From contig CALPYF020000023.1 of the NCBI GenBank assembly GCA_943327755.2, positions 3,449 to 67,448 of the forward strand: a DNA stretch of 64,000 nt. Reading direction: 5' to 3'. Source of the stretch: Deinococcus hopiensis KR-140. GTDB lineage: Bacteria > Deinococcota > Deinococci > Deinococcales > Deinococcaceae. A program made the position numbers and the translations under genes. This document shows positions 15,723 through 23,343 of this stretch, one piece after another; position 1 is the stretch's first letter, and each line of letters starts with the position of its first letter. A model generated the notes under the pieces. It did no database searches and was not told the origin of the DNA. It saw only the letters and a program-made list of their open reading frames with translations.

Positions 15723-16587
15723 CCGCGGTGCAGGGCCACGAACATCCACGCGCCGCCCTCGTCCAGTTGCTCGGACGGATCCAGCGTCACACCGAAGTAC
15801 GCCGCGCGCGGCTCCGTGGTCTCCACGACCGTTCCGTCCCGCCGCTGCGCCCAGCTGTGACGCCACCAGACGCCGTCTTCCCCCAGGGCGTACCCGGTCA
15901 CGAGATCCAGTCGCTCCTCGAGATCGTTGTCGTCACAGTGCTCGGAGAACAGCGCCGCTGCGTTGGCGTGGCACGCGCAGGGCCGCCCGGCCCGGAACTC
16001 TACCCGGGTGCCCGCGGGAACCAATCGCCCTCCCGACAGGAGCAGGGCCGCGTCGTCCAGGAACAGCACCTCACCCTCCCCTGGAATGGTGCGCGGACAC
16101 AGGTCGCTGTCCAGTTCCACGCGCTGACCGCCGCACCGCAGCAGGAGGGCTTCCAGGCCGTGCCGGGCCGGCACGGTGTGACCGGCGTCTGCTGCGCCGC
16201 CGGGCAGGCGAGGATGTTGTACGGCGCGGCGCGGCGCTCGCCGGTGGGGGCGCGGCACAGCGCGAGGAATTCCCGCCAGCTGCGCAGGTCGTGCGCGACG
16301 GCCGTGCACTGCCCGGGCTCCAGGAACCACGCCAGCAGGTCGCCCTGGCTCGTGCAGGAGAACGTGCAGGGCACGTACTGCCCGAACGCGTAGACGTTGG
16401 CGACGTAGCCGCGCAGGGTGCCCGTCCGGAAGGGCGTCAGGCTGCGGATGATGGCGACGCTGGGCGCGGCGCTGTCCGGCGCGTCGTGGGGCAGCAGGGG
16501 CGGCACGCCGCTCACGAACGTCCGCAGCAGGGCGCTCAGCATCGTATCTGGCAGCTCATCCAGGGTCAGGGTGGGTTCTGTGTGCAT
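15719..16587 (-). pseudogene. Hypothetical protein gene with apparent frameshift near 16200
   Basis: The N-terminal reading frame (MHTEPTLTLDELPDTML ... ERRAAPYNILACP) loses sense near 16190-16210. A second frame then gives a coherent C-terminus (HTVPARHGLEALLLRCGG ... GGAWMFVALHRG) that ends coupled to the next gene. One missing base in the GC-rich GCCGCCGGG stretch would join them into a protein of about 289 residues. The intact product would have a Cys-His pair (CACHANAAALFSEHC) in the C-terminal part. First gene of the copy-8 operon. True frameshift or sequencing error cannot be separated here. Confidence 0.6.
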
Positions 16588-16693
16588 CGGCAGCGCCTCC
16601 ATGTGGGCAGAGGGGCAGGCCATCGGCGCAGGCCGCGCCGGAGGCGTGCAGGGGCGAACAACAGGCTGGACGTGGGGGTTTAGCCTCGCTCAG

Positions 16694-16723
16694 AGTTTAC
16701 CACGCATCCTGACTTCACTGGAC
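16694..16723 (-). promoter_or_regulatory. Promoter module, copy 8
   Basis: The core CGTGG-TAAACT (-10 at 16694-16699) is intact but the spacer and -35 (GTCCAG) are poor. The leader is about 100 nt long and lacks the GCAAGA hairpin. It drives 16587 to 13958. Confidence 0.65.
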
Positions 16724-16849
16724 ATTCAGGTTTGAGCGGGGGGCCCGGCCGACGTACGATGCCGGCAGGTGCAGCGTCCGTCCCACACGGGCGCCCCCGG
16801 AGTCCGCCGGTGCGCTGCCGCGCGGCTCATCCCACCGAGAGGAACGCCC

Positions 16850-17266
16850 ATGACGACCCTGCCCGATGTCCCCCGGCCTGCCCCGCTCCCCTGCGCGTGC
16901 GACTGGCCTCCGGCCACGCCCTCCCTGTCCGGCTCCACCGCCGTGGTGCCGCTGCCCACGCTCCTGCGCTGGTTGACGGTCACCACGCCGCACCTGACGC
17001 GCGTGCATTTCCGTCAGGGGGGCGTCCTGCTGGCCTGCGTGCACCTGCGCGCCGGCACGCTCCTGGCCGTCACCGTCGCTGACCGGACCGGCGGCGTGGC
17101 CGCGCTGGACCTGATGACCCTGCCGGAGTGTCAGTTTGACGTGTGGGTGGCCGCGGCCGCCGCGCCGGGCGTGACCTGCGGAGAACTCGAGGGCGCGCTG
17201 GAGGCCGGTGCCCGCCGCGCGGGCGTCACCCTGCCTGGTCATTTCGCCCCGGCCCCCTGCGCGTGA
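16850..17266 (+). CDS. Hypothetical protein, 138 aa, weakly DUF4388-like
   Basis: Plus-strand single gene with SD GAGAGGA before ATG. The central part (TRVHFRQGGVLLACVHLRAGTLLAVTVAD ... DLMTLPECQFDVW) has the strand-turn-strand spacing of DUF4388/PATAN-like proteins such as those at 20200 and 22178. A helical C-terminus follows. The assignment is weak. It ends at a strong bidirectional terminator. Confidence 0.6.
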   Translation: MTTLPDVPRPAPLPCACDWPPATPSLSGSTAVVPLPTLLRWLTVTTPHLTRVHFRQGGVLLACVHLRAGTLLAVTVADRTGGVAALDLMTLPECQFDVWVAAAAAPGVTCGELEGALEAGARRAGVTLPGHFAPAPCA

Positions 17267-17269
17267 AAC

Positions 17270-17305
17270 AGTGACCCGCCCCCTGGGTGCGGGGGGCGGG
17301 TCACT
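17270..17305. terminator. Bidirectional terminator
   Basis: A perfect 14-bp stem AGTGACCCGCCCCC/GGGGGCGGGTCACT with an 8-nt loop, between convergent genes ending at 17266 and 17333. Confidence 0.8.
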
Positions 17306-17332
17306 GGGCGCGGACAGACGGTCGGGCGGCGG

Positions 17333-18268
17333 TTACCGGCTCAGGCCCAGGTCACGCAGCAGGCCCTGGATGCGCGGCACTTCCCGGTCCAGGAAGTACC
17401 CGAACGTGGCGGCCGGCTGGTAGAAGCTGTTCTGCTTTTCCGCCACGAGCAGGTCTCGCCACTCCTTGCTGCGTGCCAGGCGGCTGAAGGTGCTGCTGAG
17501 CTTGGCGCGTTCGGCGCTGCCTAAGCCGCTCGGGGCGAACACGCCGCGCCAGTTCACGAGTTCGGCGTCCACGCCCTGCTCCCGCGCGGTCGGGACGTTC
17601 ACGCCGTCGATCCGGCTGGGGGCGCTGATCGCCAGGGCCCGGATGCGCCCGGCCTTGATGTCGGGTTCGGCCACGCCGTAACTGCTGCTCACGACGTCCA
17701 GTTCGCCGCCCAGCATCGCCTTGATGCCCTGGAGGTTGCCGCTGCTGGGAATCCACTTCAGGTTGCGGACGTTGCCGCCACTGGCCTGCAGGACGTTCCC
17801 GGTGAACAGGTGCCCGGCGCTGGCCACGCTCGCGCCGCCAAAGCGCAGGCCCGGGTTGCTCTTGAACGCGGCCGTCAGGTCACTCAGGGTGCGGTAGGGG
17901 CTGCTGGCCGGGACGACCAGCACCTCGTAGTCGTTCACGAGCCGCGCGACGGGCGTGAGGTCTTTCAGGTCGACGCCGCCCTCCTTGCTGGTGATCATGG
18001 CCGCGATGGTGGTCAGGCCGAACACGACGAGCTGATCGCCCTGCCCGGCCTTCTTCACGAAGTCCCGCAGGCCCACCACGCCGCCCTCACAGGGCACGTT
18101 GTACACGCTGCTGCCCGCGCCGAGCTTGGTGGCGTCCAGGGTCTTACTGAGGTTACGGGCCATGGTGTCGTACCCGCCGCCGGTCGTGGCGGGCGCGAGG
18201 ATCTTGAAACTGTCGGCGTGGGCGGCGGTGAAGGTCGTCAGGGTGGCGAGCAGCAGCAGGTGGCGCAT
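17333..18268 (-). CDS. TctC/Bug-type periplasmic solute-binding protein, 311 aa
   Basis: The signal peptide MRHLLLLATLTTFTAAHA leads into SFKILAPATTGGGYDTMARN, the typical start of tripartite tricarboxylate transporter receptors. Later family signatures include a DLTPVARLV segment, FGGASVASAGH and WRGVFAPSGL. It should bind a carboxylate in the periplasm and hand it to a TctAB permease. No tctA or tctB gene is present, so it is either an orphan or uses a permease elsewhere. It follows the gene at 18347 by 78 bp on the same strand. Confidence 0.85.
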   Translation of the reverse strand: MRHLLLLATLTTFTAAHADSFKILAPATTGGGYDTMARNLSKTLDATKLGAGSSVYNVPCEGGVVGLRDFVKKAGQGDQLVVFGLTTIAAMITSKEGGVDLKDLTPVARLVNDYEVLVVPASSPYRTLSDLTAAFKSNPGLRFGGASVASAGHLFTGNVLQASGGNVRNLKWIPSSGNLQGIKAMLGGELDVVSSSYGVAEPDIKAGRIRALAISAPSRIDGVNVPTAREQGVDAELVNWRGVFAPSGLGSAERAKLSSTFSRLARSKEWRDLLVAEKQNSFYQPAATFGYFLDREVPRIQGLLRDLGLSR

Positions 18269-18346
18269 GTGGGGGTTTCTCCTTCGGGGCGAGAGGGCGG
18301 CAGGGGAAGCGGGGGCGTGTGGGGCGCCCCCGCGCGGTCATGAGGG

Positions 18347-19213
18347 TCAGGGCGCGGTGTACGCGCCGAGCAGGGTGCTGCCGGGAGTGAGGGCCTGGCG
18401 GACGGCGGCCATGTCCGCGCCGCGGCGGCCGTCGAACACCAGCACGTAGCGGGCGCCGCCCAGTTCACCGCTCGGGGACTGCGTGAGGCTGCTCACCTGG
18501 AAGCCCAGGGCGGACATGCGGGTGATCAGCAGGCTGAGGGTGGGCGTGTTGCGGGTCAGGTCGTGGATGACCACGGCGCGGTTCACGGCGCCGGTCTTGG
18601 GCAGTTCACCGGCCTGCACCACCCAGAACTTGGTGGTGTTGCGCTTGTCGTCCTGAATGGCGTTGGCCAGGGGCACCAGGCCGTAGACGCTGGCGGCGGC
18701 GGGCGCGGCGATCGCGGCGGCCGTATTGCCGGGCATCTTGCTGACGTCCTCGGCGGCCGCGGCGGTGCTCTTGGCCTCGACGCGTTTGACGTTCGGGTAG
18801 TTGGCTTTCAGGTACCCGGCGCTCTGCAAGAATGGCTGGGGGTGGGAGACGATGGTGGTCACGTCGGCGAGGGTGGTGCCGGGTTTGGCCATCAGGACGT
18901 TGTTGATGGGCAGCGCGATCTCTCCGATGATTCGCCATTTGGGCAGGCCGGTCTTGAGCAGCCCGAGCGTTTCGACGACGTAGCCGCCACTGCTGTTCTC
19001 GATGGGCAGCAGGCCGTAGTCGGTCTGCCCGGCGGCGACGGTCTGGGCGACTTCGGTGATGCTCGTGGCGGTGCTGGTCGTCCAGTTCCCGCTCTGGGCG
19101 ACCAGGCGCGCGGCTTCGTCGCTGTAGGTGCCTTTGGGGCCCAGGTAGGTGAGGTTGGCGGCAGTGGCGGTGGCGGTCAGGGCCAGGGTCAGGACAACGA
19201 GGGTGCGGCGCAT
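18347..19213 (-). CDS. Secreted prephenate dehydratase-like protein, 288 aa
   Basis: The signal peptide (MRRTLVVLTLALTATATA) is followed by a prephenate dehydratase fold: NLTYLGPKGTYSDEAA at the mature start, then LLPIENSSGGYV, and an ACT-like C-terminus (TLSLLITRMSALGFQVSSL). In cytosolic PheA the catalytic TRF motif and ACT ESRP motif are hallmarks. Here the former reads TKF and the latter is not recognisable. It may be a periplasmic dehydratase or a binding protein that keeps the fold. It lies between a Cache/HAMP sensor and a TctC-like receptor. Confidence 0.75.
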   Translation of the reverse strand: MRRTLVVLTLALTATATAANLTYLGPKGTYSDEAARLVAQSGNWTTSTATSITEVAQTVAAGQTDYGLLPIENSSGGYVVETLGLLKTGLPKWRIIGEIALPINNVLMAKPGTTLADVTTIVSHPQPFLQSAGYLKANYPNVKRVEAKSTAAAAEDVSKMPGNTAAAIAAPAAASVYGLVPLANAIQDDKRNTTKFWVVQAGELPKTGAVNRAVVIHDLTRNTPTLSLLITRMSALGFQVSSLTQSPSGELGGARYVLVFDGRRGADMAAVRQALTPGSTLLGAYTAP

Positions 19214-19312
19214 GTGGGTGCTCCTTGGGGAAAGTGGGTGTGGGGGTGTGGCAGTCGTGAACTGCCCGGCAAAGGTAGCGCGCCGGGGGTGGGCGTGTCG
19301 CGTCAACCGGGG

Positions 19313-20182
19313 TCACTCGTCTTCGAGGAGGGACTGGAAGACGCGGTTGCTCTGCACCATGCGGTCAGCGCTTTCACCCACGGTGGTCAGTTCGTCGTTG
19401 CCGGTCACGGGAATGGTGACGCTGGTGTCGCCCTTGCTGGCGGCGAGCGTGGCGGCGCTGAGGCGCTGCAGGCGGCTGATGAGGTTACTGGCGACGCTGC
19501 TGGCCGCGAAGAGGGCCAGGCCGAGCACGGCGACGACGATGGCCACGGTCCGCAGGAGGTTGGCGCGCACGCGGGCCTGGATGTCCGAGTCGTCCAGCGC
19601 CATGACGGTGACGCCGCTGGCGTTGGGGAGCGGGAAGGCCGCGAGGGTAACGGCGCCCCGGCCGAGGCTGACGCGTTCGGTCGCGCCGCCGCTCTGTTTC
19701 AGGGCGCTCTGGGCGAGGCGGGTCACGGCGGCGCTGAGGGCCGGGTTGCCGGTGGTCCAGCGGCGGGCCGTGTCGGCCTCCACGGCGGAGGAACCGGCGG
19801 CGTAACTGCGGGCGTAGGCGACCAGCACCCGGCCCCGGTCGTCGGTGACGGCCAGGTCCGTGACGGGCAGCAGGTCGGCGCGCACGAGGTCCTCGGCGCG
19901 TTCCTGTACGCCGGCGCGCAGCTCGGGCGCGCTGAGGGTCAGGCCCTGCACTTCTTCCAGGTCAAGGATGCGCTCCCCGAAGGCCTTGCTGGTCTGCGTG
20001 GCGCCCTGGAGCAGCAGGGCCCGGTCGGACGCAGCCTGCTGCGTGAAGGTCGTGCCGAGCCACGCGCCGCCCACGGCGAGGGCGGGCAGCAGGCTCAGGG
20101 CCAGCAGGGGCGTGCGGATCGAGCCGCGGCGGGCTGGGGCGGCGGTGGGGGTGGCAGTGGGCGCAGCGGGGATGGTGGTCAT
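19313..20182 (-). CDS. Cache-HAMP membrane sensor without output domain, 289 aa
   Basis: One N-terminal membrane helix (TPLLALSLLPALAVGGAWL), a periplasmic region of about 170 residues of Cache type, a second membrane helix (VAIVVAVLGLALFAASS) and a cytoplasmic HAMP (SNLISRLQRLSAATLAASKG ... VTGNDELTTVGESADRM). It stops right after HAMP; no histidine kinase, MCP or cyclase domain follows. It is third in an operon with a winged-helix gene (21117) and a DUF4388 gene (20200). Output may go through a partner protein. Confidence 0.8.
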   Translation of the reverse strand: MTTIPAAPTATPTAAPARRGSIRTPLLALSLLPALAVGGAWLGTTFTQQAASDRALLLQGATQTSKAFGERILDLEEVQGLTLSAPELRAGVQERAEDLVRADLLPVTDLAVTDDRGRVLVAYARSYAAGSSAVEADTARRWTTGNPALSAAVTRLAQSALKQSGGATERVSLGRGAVTLAAFPLPNASGVTVMALDDSDIQARVRANLLRTVAIVVAVLGLALFAASSVASNLISRLQRLSAATLAASKGDTSVTIPVTGNDELTTVGESADRMVQSNRVFQSLLEDE

Positions 20183-20199
20183 GGGATCTCCGTGGGGGG

Positions 20200-21120
20200 T
20201 TAGAGGCGGTAGCGGTGACGGACGGCGTTCAGGCGTTCAAGCACCTGCGCCTGCCGGTCGGGCGGCGCGGCGGCGGTCAGCGCGTCGAGCCACAGGGGCG
20301 CGCGCGCCAGGGGGAAAGTGTCGCGGGTGACGTCGAGGGTCTTGGCGGCTTTTTTCAGCAGGACGCCCGCGGCGATCCCGAGCACGTCCGTGGCGGCGTC
20401 CTGCACGTCTGTCCAGAACTGCGGCGGCATCATGCGTTCGAGGTACTGGACGTGCTGGGCGACGCTGGTGCCGCTCAGGATGCGCTGCACGTCCGGCAGG
20501 GGCGTGGCGCTCACGTCACTGACTTCCTGAACGGTGCGGCGGCCGTCGATGAGGTTGAGCAGTCGCCACACCTGGCCGGGGAACGTCTCGGTGGTGACGT
20601 TGAGGTCAATGTTGAGTTCCGGCACCAGGTCCGGGCCGGGCAGCGGGGCGGCGCTGGGCGTGTCCTCGAACACGAACGCGTCGAGCGCCGCGTCGAAGTC
20701 GGTGCCGCGCTGGAAGGGGGTCGTGACGAGCAGCGCGGCGGACTCCTCGTCCGGCGCGCTGGTGGGCAGTGCCGGCGCGGGCTCGCGCTGGAGGTGATCG
20801 GCGGCGATCGCGGCGCGCATCAGGATCTGTTCACTGCTGCCGGTGATGTTCGCGGCGGGCGGTGGGGTGGGGATCTGGCTGGCCGTCTCGAAGGTGCCCT
20901 CGCGGGCCAGGAGCAGCTGCGCGAGGGCGTCGTCGCTGTGGAGCGGCCCGAAACTGACGTGCCGGAACTGACCGAGTTCGAAGAAGACGACCCCCCGGCC
21001 GCGTGGCGTGTGCACGTGCAGCAGCGCGGTGCGTTTCAGGTCGATCAGCATCTGCAAGACGACGGGGATCGCGTCCGGACTGCTCAGGTTTCCTGTCAGG
21101 TTGAGGGTGGGTGTGTTCAT
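20200..21120 (-). CDS. DUF4388 (PATAN-like) signalling protein, 306 aa
   Basis: Residues about 7-90 match DUF4388: GNLSSPDAIPVVLQMLIDLK, then TALLHV, GVVFFELGQFRHVSFG and DALAQLLLAREGTFE. A second region (PGQVWRLLNLIDGRRTVQEV) resembles a winged-helix/PATAN tail. Such proteins link surface or chemotaxis-type signalling in soil bacteria and are common in Deinococcus. Its ATG overlaps the stop of the winged-helix gene upstream, and a Cache/HAMP protein lies downstream, forming a signalling operon. Confidence 0.75.
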   Translation of the reverse strand: MNTPTLNLTGNLSSPDAIPVVLQMLIDLKRTALLHVHTPRGRGVVFFELGQFRHVSFGPLHSDDALAQLLLAREGTFETASQIPTPPPAANITGSSEQILMRAAIAADHLQREPAPALPTSAPDEESAALLVTTPFQRGTDFDAALDAFVFEDTPSAAPLPGPDLVPELNIDLNVTTETFPGQVWRLLNLIDGRRTVQEVSDVSATPLPDVQRILSGTSVAQHVQYLERMMPPQFWTDVQDAATDVLGIAAGVLLKKAAKTLDVTRDTFPLARAPLWLDALTAAAPPDRQAQVLERLNAVRHRYRL

Positions 21121-21422
21121 GGCGTGTCCTTGGGGCTGGCAGAGCCGTACTCGTGGGGTTGGCAGCTGCGCACGTGGGGAAACTGCCGGTTGCAGTAGGT
21201 GTCGGTGCGGGTGCCGACCGGGATGAGCAGGTGCCGCTCGGTGAGGCTATGAATCAGGGTCGTGTAGTGGTTCTCGGCGCCGCCCAGGTGGGTTTTGAGG
21301 ACGCTCGGGCGGACACTGGTGCCCTCGGGGCCGTGCCGGTCCACGTAGAGCCACACGGCCTGTTCGCGCCGCGTCAGCGTGTGGAAGTGGGGCGGCAGGG
21401 GCCGGGCGTCAGCGCCGGGCAT
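21117..21422 (-). CDS. Winged-helix DNA-binding protein, 101 aa
   Basis: FHTLTRREQAVWLYVDRHG, then VRPSVLKTHLGGAENHYTTLIHSL and LTERHLLIPV follow a winged-helix pattern. It is the first gene of the sensor operon and coupled by ATGA to the DUF4388 gene. Probably a local transcription regulator; the target is unknown. Confidence 0.6.
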   Translation of the reverse strand: MPGADARPLPPHFHTLTRREQAVWLYVDRHGPEGTSVRPSVLKTHLGGAENHYTTLIHSLTERHLLIPVGTRTDTYCNRQFPHVRSCQPHEYGSASPKDTP

Positions 21423-21621
21423 GACCTCGCGGTGGGACGGGACAGGATGGGGCCGGCAGTGGGGTGATGGCTGTGGGGGTCATCAGCGATCACCATACTT
21501 CGCTCAGCGGAGATTGCCTAGCGACCCGTCCGGCGGACGTTCACGTGGCGGGGGCGTCGCGTGACGCGCGTGGGGGGCTGCCGTACACTGCCCGGTGCAG
21601 GACCCCCACAGGAGGACAATC

Positions 21622-21675
21622 ATGGAGAGAATGACTGCGCGCCCCCACAGCGCGCCCGGGCGGCCGACATGCTGA
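21622..21675 (+). CDS. 17-codon leader ORF coupled to the globin gene
   Basis: A strong SD (ACAGGAGGACAATC) leads to ATG and a 17-residue peptide MERMTARPHSAPGRPTC whose TGA overlaps the globin ATG as TGATG. The globin start has no good SD of its own, so translation probably depends on this short ORF. A one-base frameshift in the true globin N-terminus is the alternative. Confidence 0.5.
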   Translation: MERMTARPHSAPGRPTC

Positions 21676-22181
21676 TGCTCAATGACGTTGAACGCGGGCT
21701 GATTCAGGACAACTGGCGGATCGTGCGGCACGCCGCGCTGATGGAGACCGCCACGGGCCTGTTCTACAAGGAACTGTTCGACCAGCACCCCGAGTACCGG
21801 GACCAGTTCCCTGCGGACATGGCCGGGCAGATCAAGAAACTGGCCGTGACGCTCGATTTCGCGGTGGCTGCCATGAACTGGAAGCGCAGCGAGTGGCGTG
21901 ACGGGGACGTGGATCTGCAGCAGGACCTCTTCGCGGTGCTGATGGCCATGGGGCGCCGGCACGCGCTGGAGTACGGCGTGCAGGCCGATCAGTACGGTCC
22001 GGTTGGCGCGGCGCTGCTGCACGCGCTGGACCTGGGGCTGGGCGCGGAATTCACGCCCGCGCACCGGGCCGCGTGGACGAAGCTGTACGGGCTGATCGCG
22101 CAGACGATGCAGCTGGGCGCCGTGAGCGCCCCGGGAACTGAGCCGCTGGCTTCGGCCAGCCGAGAGGAGGTGCAGGGATGA
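21675..22181 (+). CDS. Single-domain globin, 168 aa
   Basis: Globin pattern: LFYKELFDQHPEYRDQFP (helices B to CD, with the conserved Phe), an F-helix RRHALEYGV with the proximal His96, then QYGPVGAALLHAL, as in flavohaemoglobin and Vitreoscilla-type globins. No reductase domain follows. It should bind haem and sense or scavenge O2 or NO. It is coupled by ATGA to a DUF4388-like gene, so a sensing role is plausible. Confidence 0.8.
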   Translation: MLNDVERGLIQDNWRIVRHAALMETATGLFYKELFDQHPEYRDQFPADMAGQIKKLAVTLDFAVAAMNWKRSEWRDGDVDLQQDLFAVLMAMGRRHALEYGVQADQYGPVGAALLHALDLGLGAEFTPAHRAAWTKLYGLIAQTMQLGAVSAPGTEPLASASREEVQG

Positions 22182-22804
22182 CGGCGCTGATCACGCAACC
22201 GCCGATGTTCACGGCGCGCGGGGAGGACATGGACACCCTGACGCTCGTGCAGCTGATGAGCAGTCTCAGCCGCAACCGGTACCTGATCCGCCTGATTGAT
22301 GAGGTGGGGTCGGGCCCGGTGGTGCTGGGTGCCGTCGAGATCAAGGGCGGCATGGTGCTGCGCGCGTACGTGGATACGATCACGGGCCGGGAGGCGGTGT
22401 ACGCGCTGCTGAGCCTGCGGCCGACCCGCCTCGAGGCGTTCCACCTGCCGGACGCTGCGGCGGGCGAGCCGCTGGGAACGGTGGAGGCGCTGCTGCTTGA
22501 AGGGGCGGTCGTGCAGGATGAACTGGCGTCCATCCGGGAGGCGGCGCCGGCCACTGGGGCGGCCGCGCCGGCGCTGGCCGTCACGCCAGACGTCCCGGCC
22601 GGGCAGTGCCCGTTTGGGTTCGGTGAGACGCAGATGGTCGTGGTGGATCCGGCGCGCCAGGGGGCGCCGGCCGTGATGGCGAAGTCCGCAGCGGGGCGGG
22701 CGTATGTGGTGGCCGCGCCGGAGCCGGAACCGGAGGTCCGGTCGGGCTGGGCGGCGGCGTGGCAGGCGCTGAGGGCCTGGTGGGCGCGGGTGTGGCGCCC
22801 GTGA
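22178..22804 (+). CDS. DUF4388-like protein, 208 aa
   Basis: The ATG overlaps the globin stop. Residues about 20-90 (LVQLMSSLSRNRYLIRLID, VVLGAVEIKGGMVLRAYVDTITGREAVYALLSL) fit the DUF4388 pattern. A proline/alanine-rich linker and a Trp-rich C-terminus (WAAAWQALRAWWARVW) follow, perhaps amphipathic and membrane-associated. It forms a two-gene unit with the globin, divergent from the Cache/HAMP operon that also has a DUF4388 protein. Confidence 0.65.
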   Translation: MTALITQPPMFTARGEDMDTLTLVQLMSSLSRNRYLIRLIDEVGSGPVVLGAVEIKGGMVLRAYVDTITGREAVYALLSLRPTRLEAFHLPDAAAGEPLGTVEALLLEGAVVQDELASIREAAPATGAAAPALAVTPDVPAGQCPFGFGETQMVVVDPARQGAPAVMAKSAAGRAYVVAAPEPEPEVRSGWAAAWQALRAWWARVWRP

Positions 22805-22822
22805 GGCGCTGAACGATCACGA

Positions 22823-22850
22823 GAGGGGGCAACCGGTTGGTTGCTCCCTC
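22823..22850. terminator. Bidirectional terminator
   Basis: A 12-bp stem (GAGGGGGCAACC / GGTTGCTCCCTC, one G-T pair) with a 4-nt loop, between convergent genes ending at 22804 and 22864. Confidence 0.75.
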
Positions 22851-22863
22851 TGCTGTGTGGCGC

Positions 22864-23247
22864 TCAGCTCGCGACGATGCTGATGAAGTGAAAGGTGTCG
22901 CCGTGGCGGAAGCCGACTGCGGGGCCCCACTTGTCGTCCCAGGCGGCGTGGGCGGCACTGAGGTGGGCGGTGAGGTGCGGGTGGGTCTGGGCGAGGGTGT
23001 GGGCGGCCGCCTGGCCGCTGGGGGTGCTGGGGCCGTGGGTGATGGCGGTGAGGATCACGTCGAGCGGGGCGGCCTGGAGGTCGTCGGCGCTGGGGGGGAA
23101 GGGCAGGCAGCCGTTGGCGGCGCCGATCGTGCCACTGCATGGGCTGTGGCCGTTTTCCAGGCGGTCTTCTTCTTGCAGGTAGGTGAAGGCTTCGCGCAGG
23201 GTGAGGCGCTGGGCCGGGTAGGTGCTGTGGGTGTCGTGGGCGCCCAT
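22864..23247 (-). CDS. Hypothetical protein, 127 aa
   Basis: Single gene under promoter copy 9, set between chromosome-type cargo genes. It has a helical N-terminus (LTLREAFTYLQEEDRL) and a His/Ala-rich C-terminal half ending HGDTFHFISIVAS. No known motif. The start follows the conserved leader closely. Confidence 0.75.
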   Translation of the reverse strand: MGAHDTHSTYPAQRLTLREAFTYLQEEDRLENGHSPCSGTIGAANGCLPFPPSADDLQAAPLDVILTAITHGPSTPSGQAAAHTLAQTHPHLTAHLSAAHAAWDDKWGPAVGFRHGDTFHFISIVAS

Positions 23248-23262
23248 GGGGTCTCCTTCGCT

Positions 23263-23319
23263 GGGGGTCTTGCTGCCCCCAACTGCCCAAAGTTTACCAC
23301 GCATTAGATAAGATTTCAA
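23263..23319 (-). promoter_or_regulatory. Promoter-leader module, copy 9
   Basis: -35 TTGAAA (23314-23319), 17 bp spacer ending CGTGG, -10 TAAACT (23291-23296). The leader hairpin at 23263-23280 has a GGGGG/CCCCC stem and CAGCAAGA loop. It drives the gene at 23247. Confidence 0.9.
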
Positions 23320-23343
23320 CCTGAAAATGCCGTCCCAGACAGC

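Noticed and set aside
16769..16849. Longer start for the 16850 gene
   Set aside because: GAGAGGA precedes ATG 16850, and the upstream part reads as basic shadow sequence.
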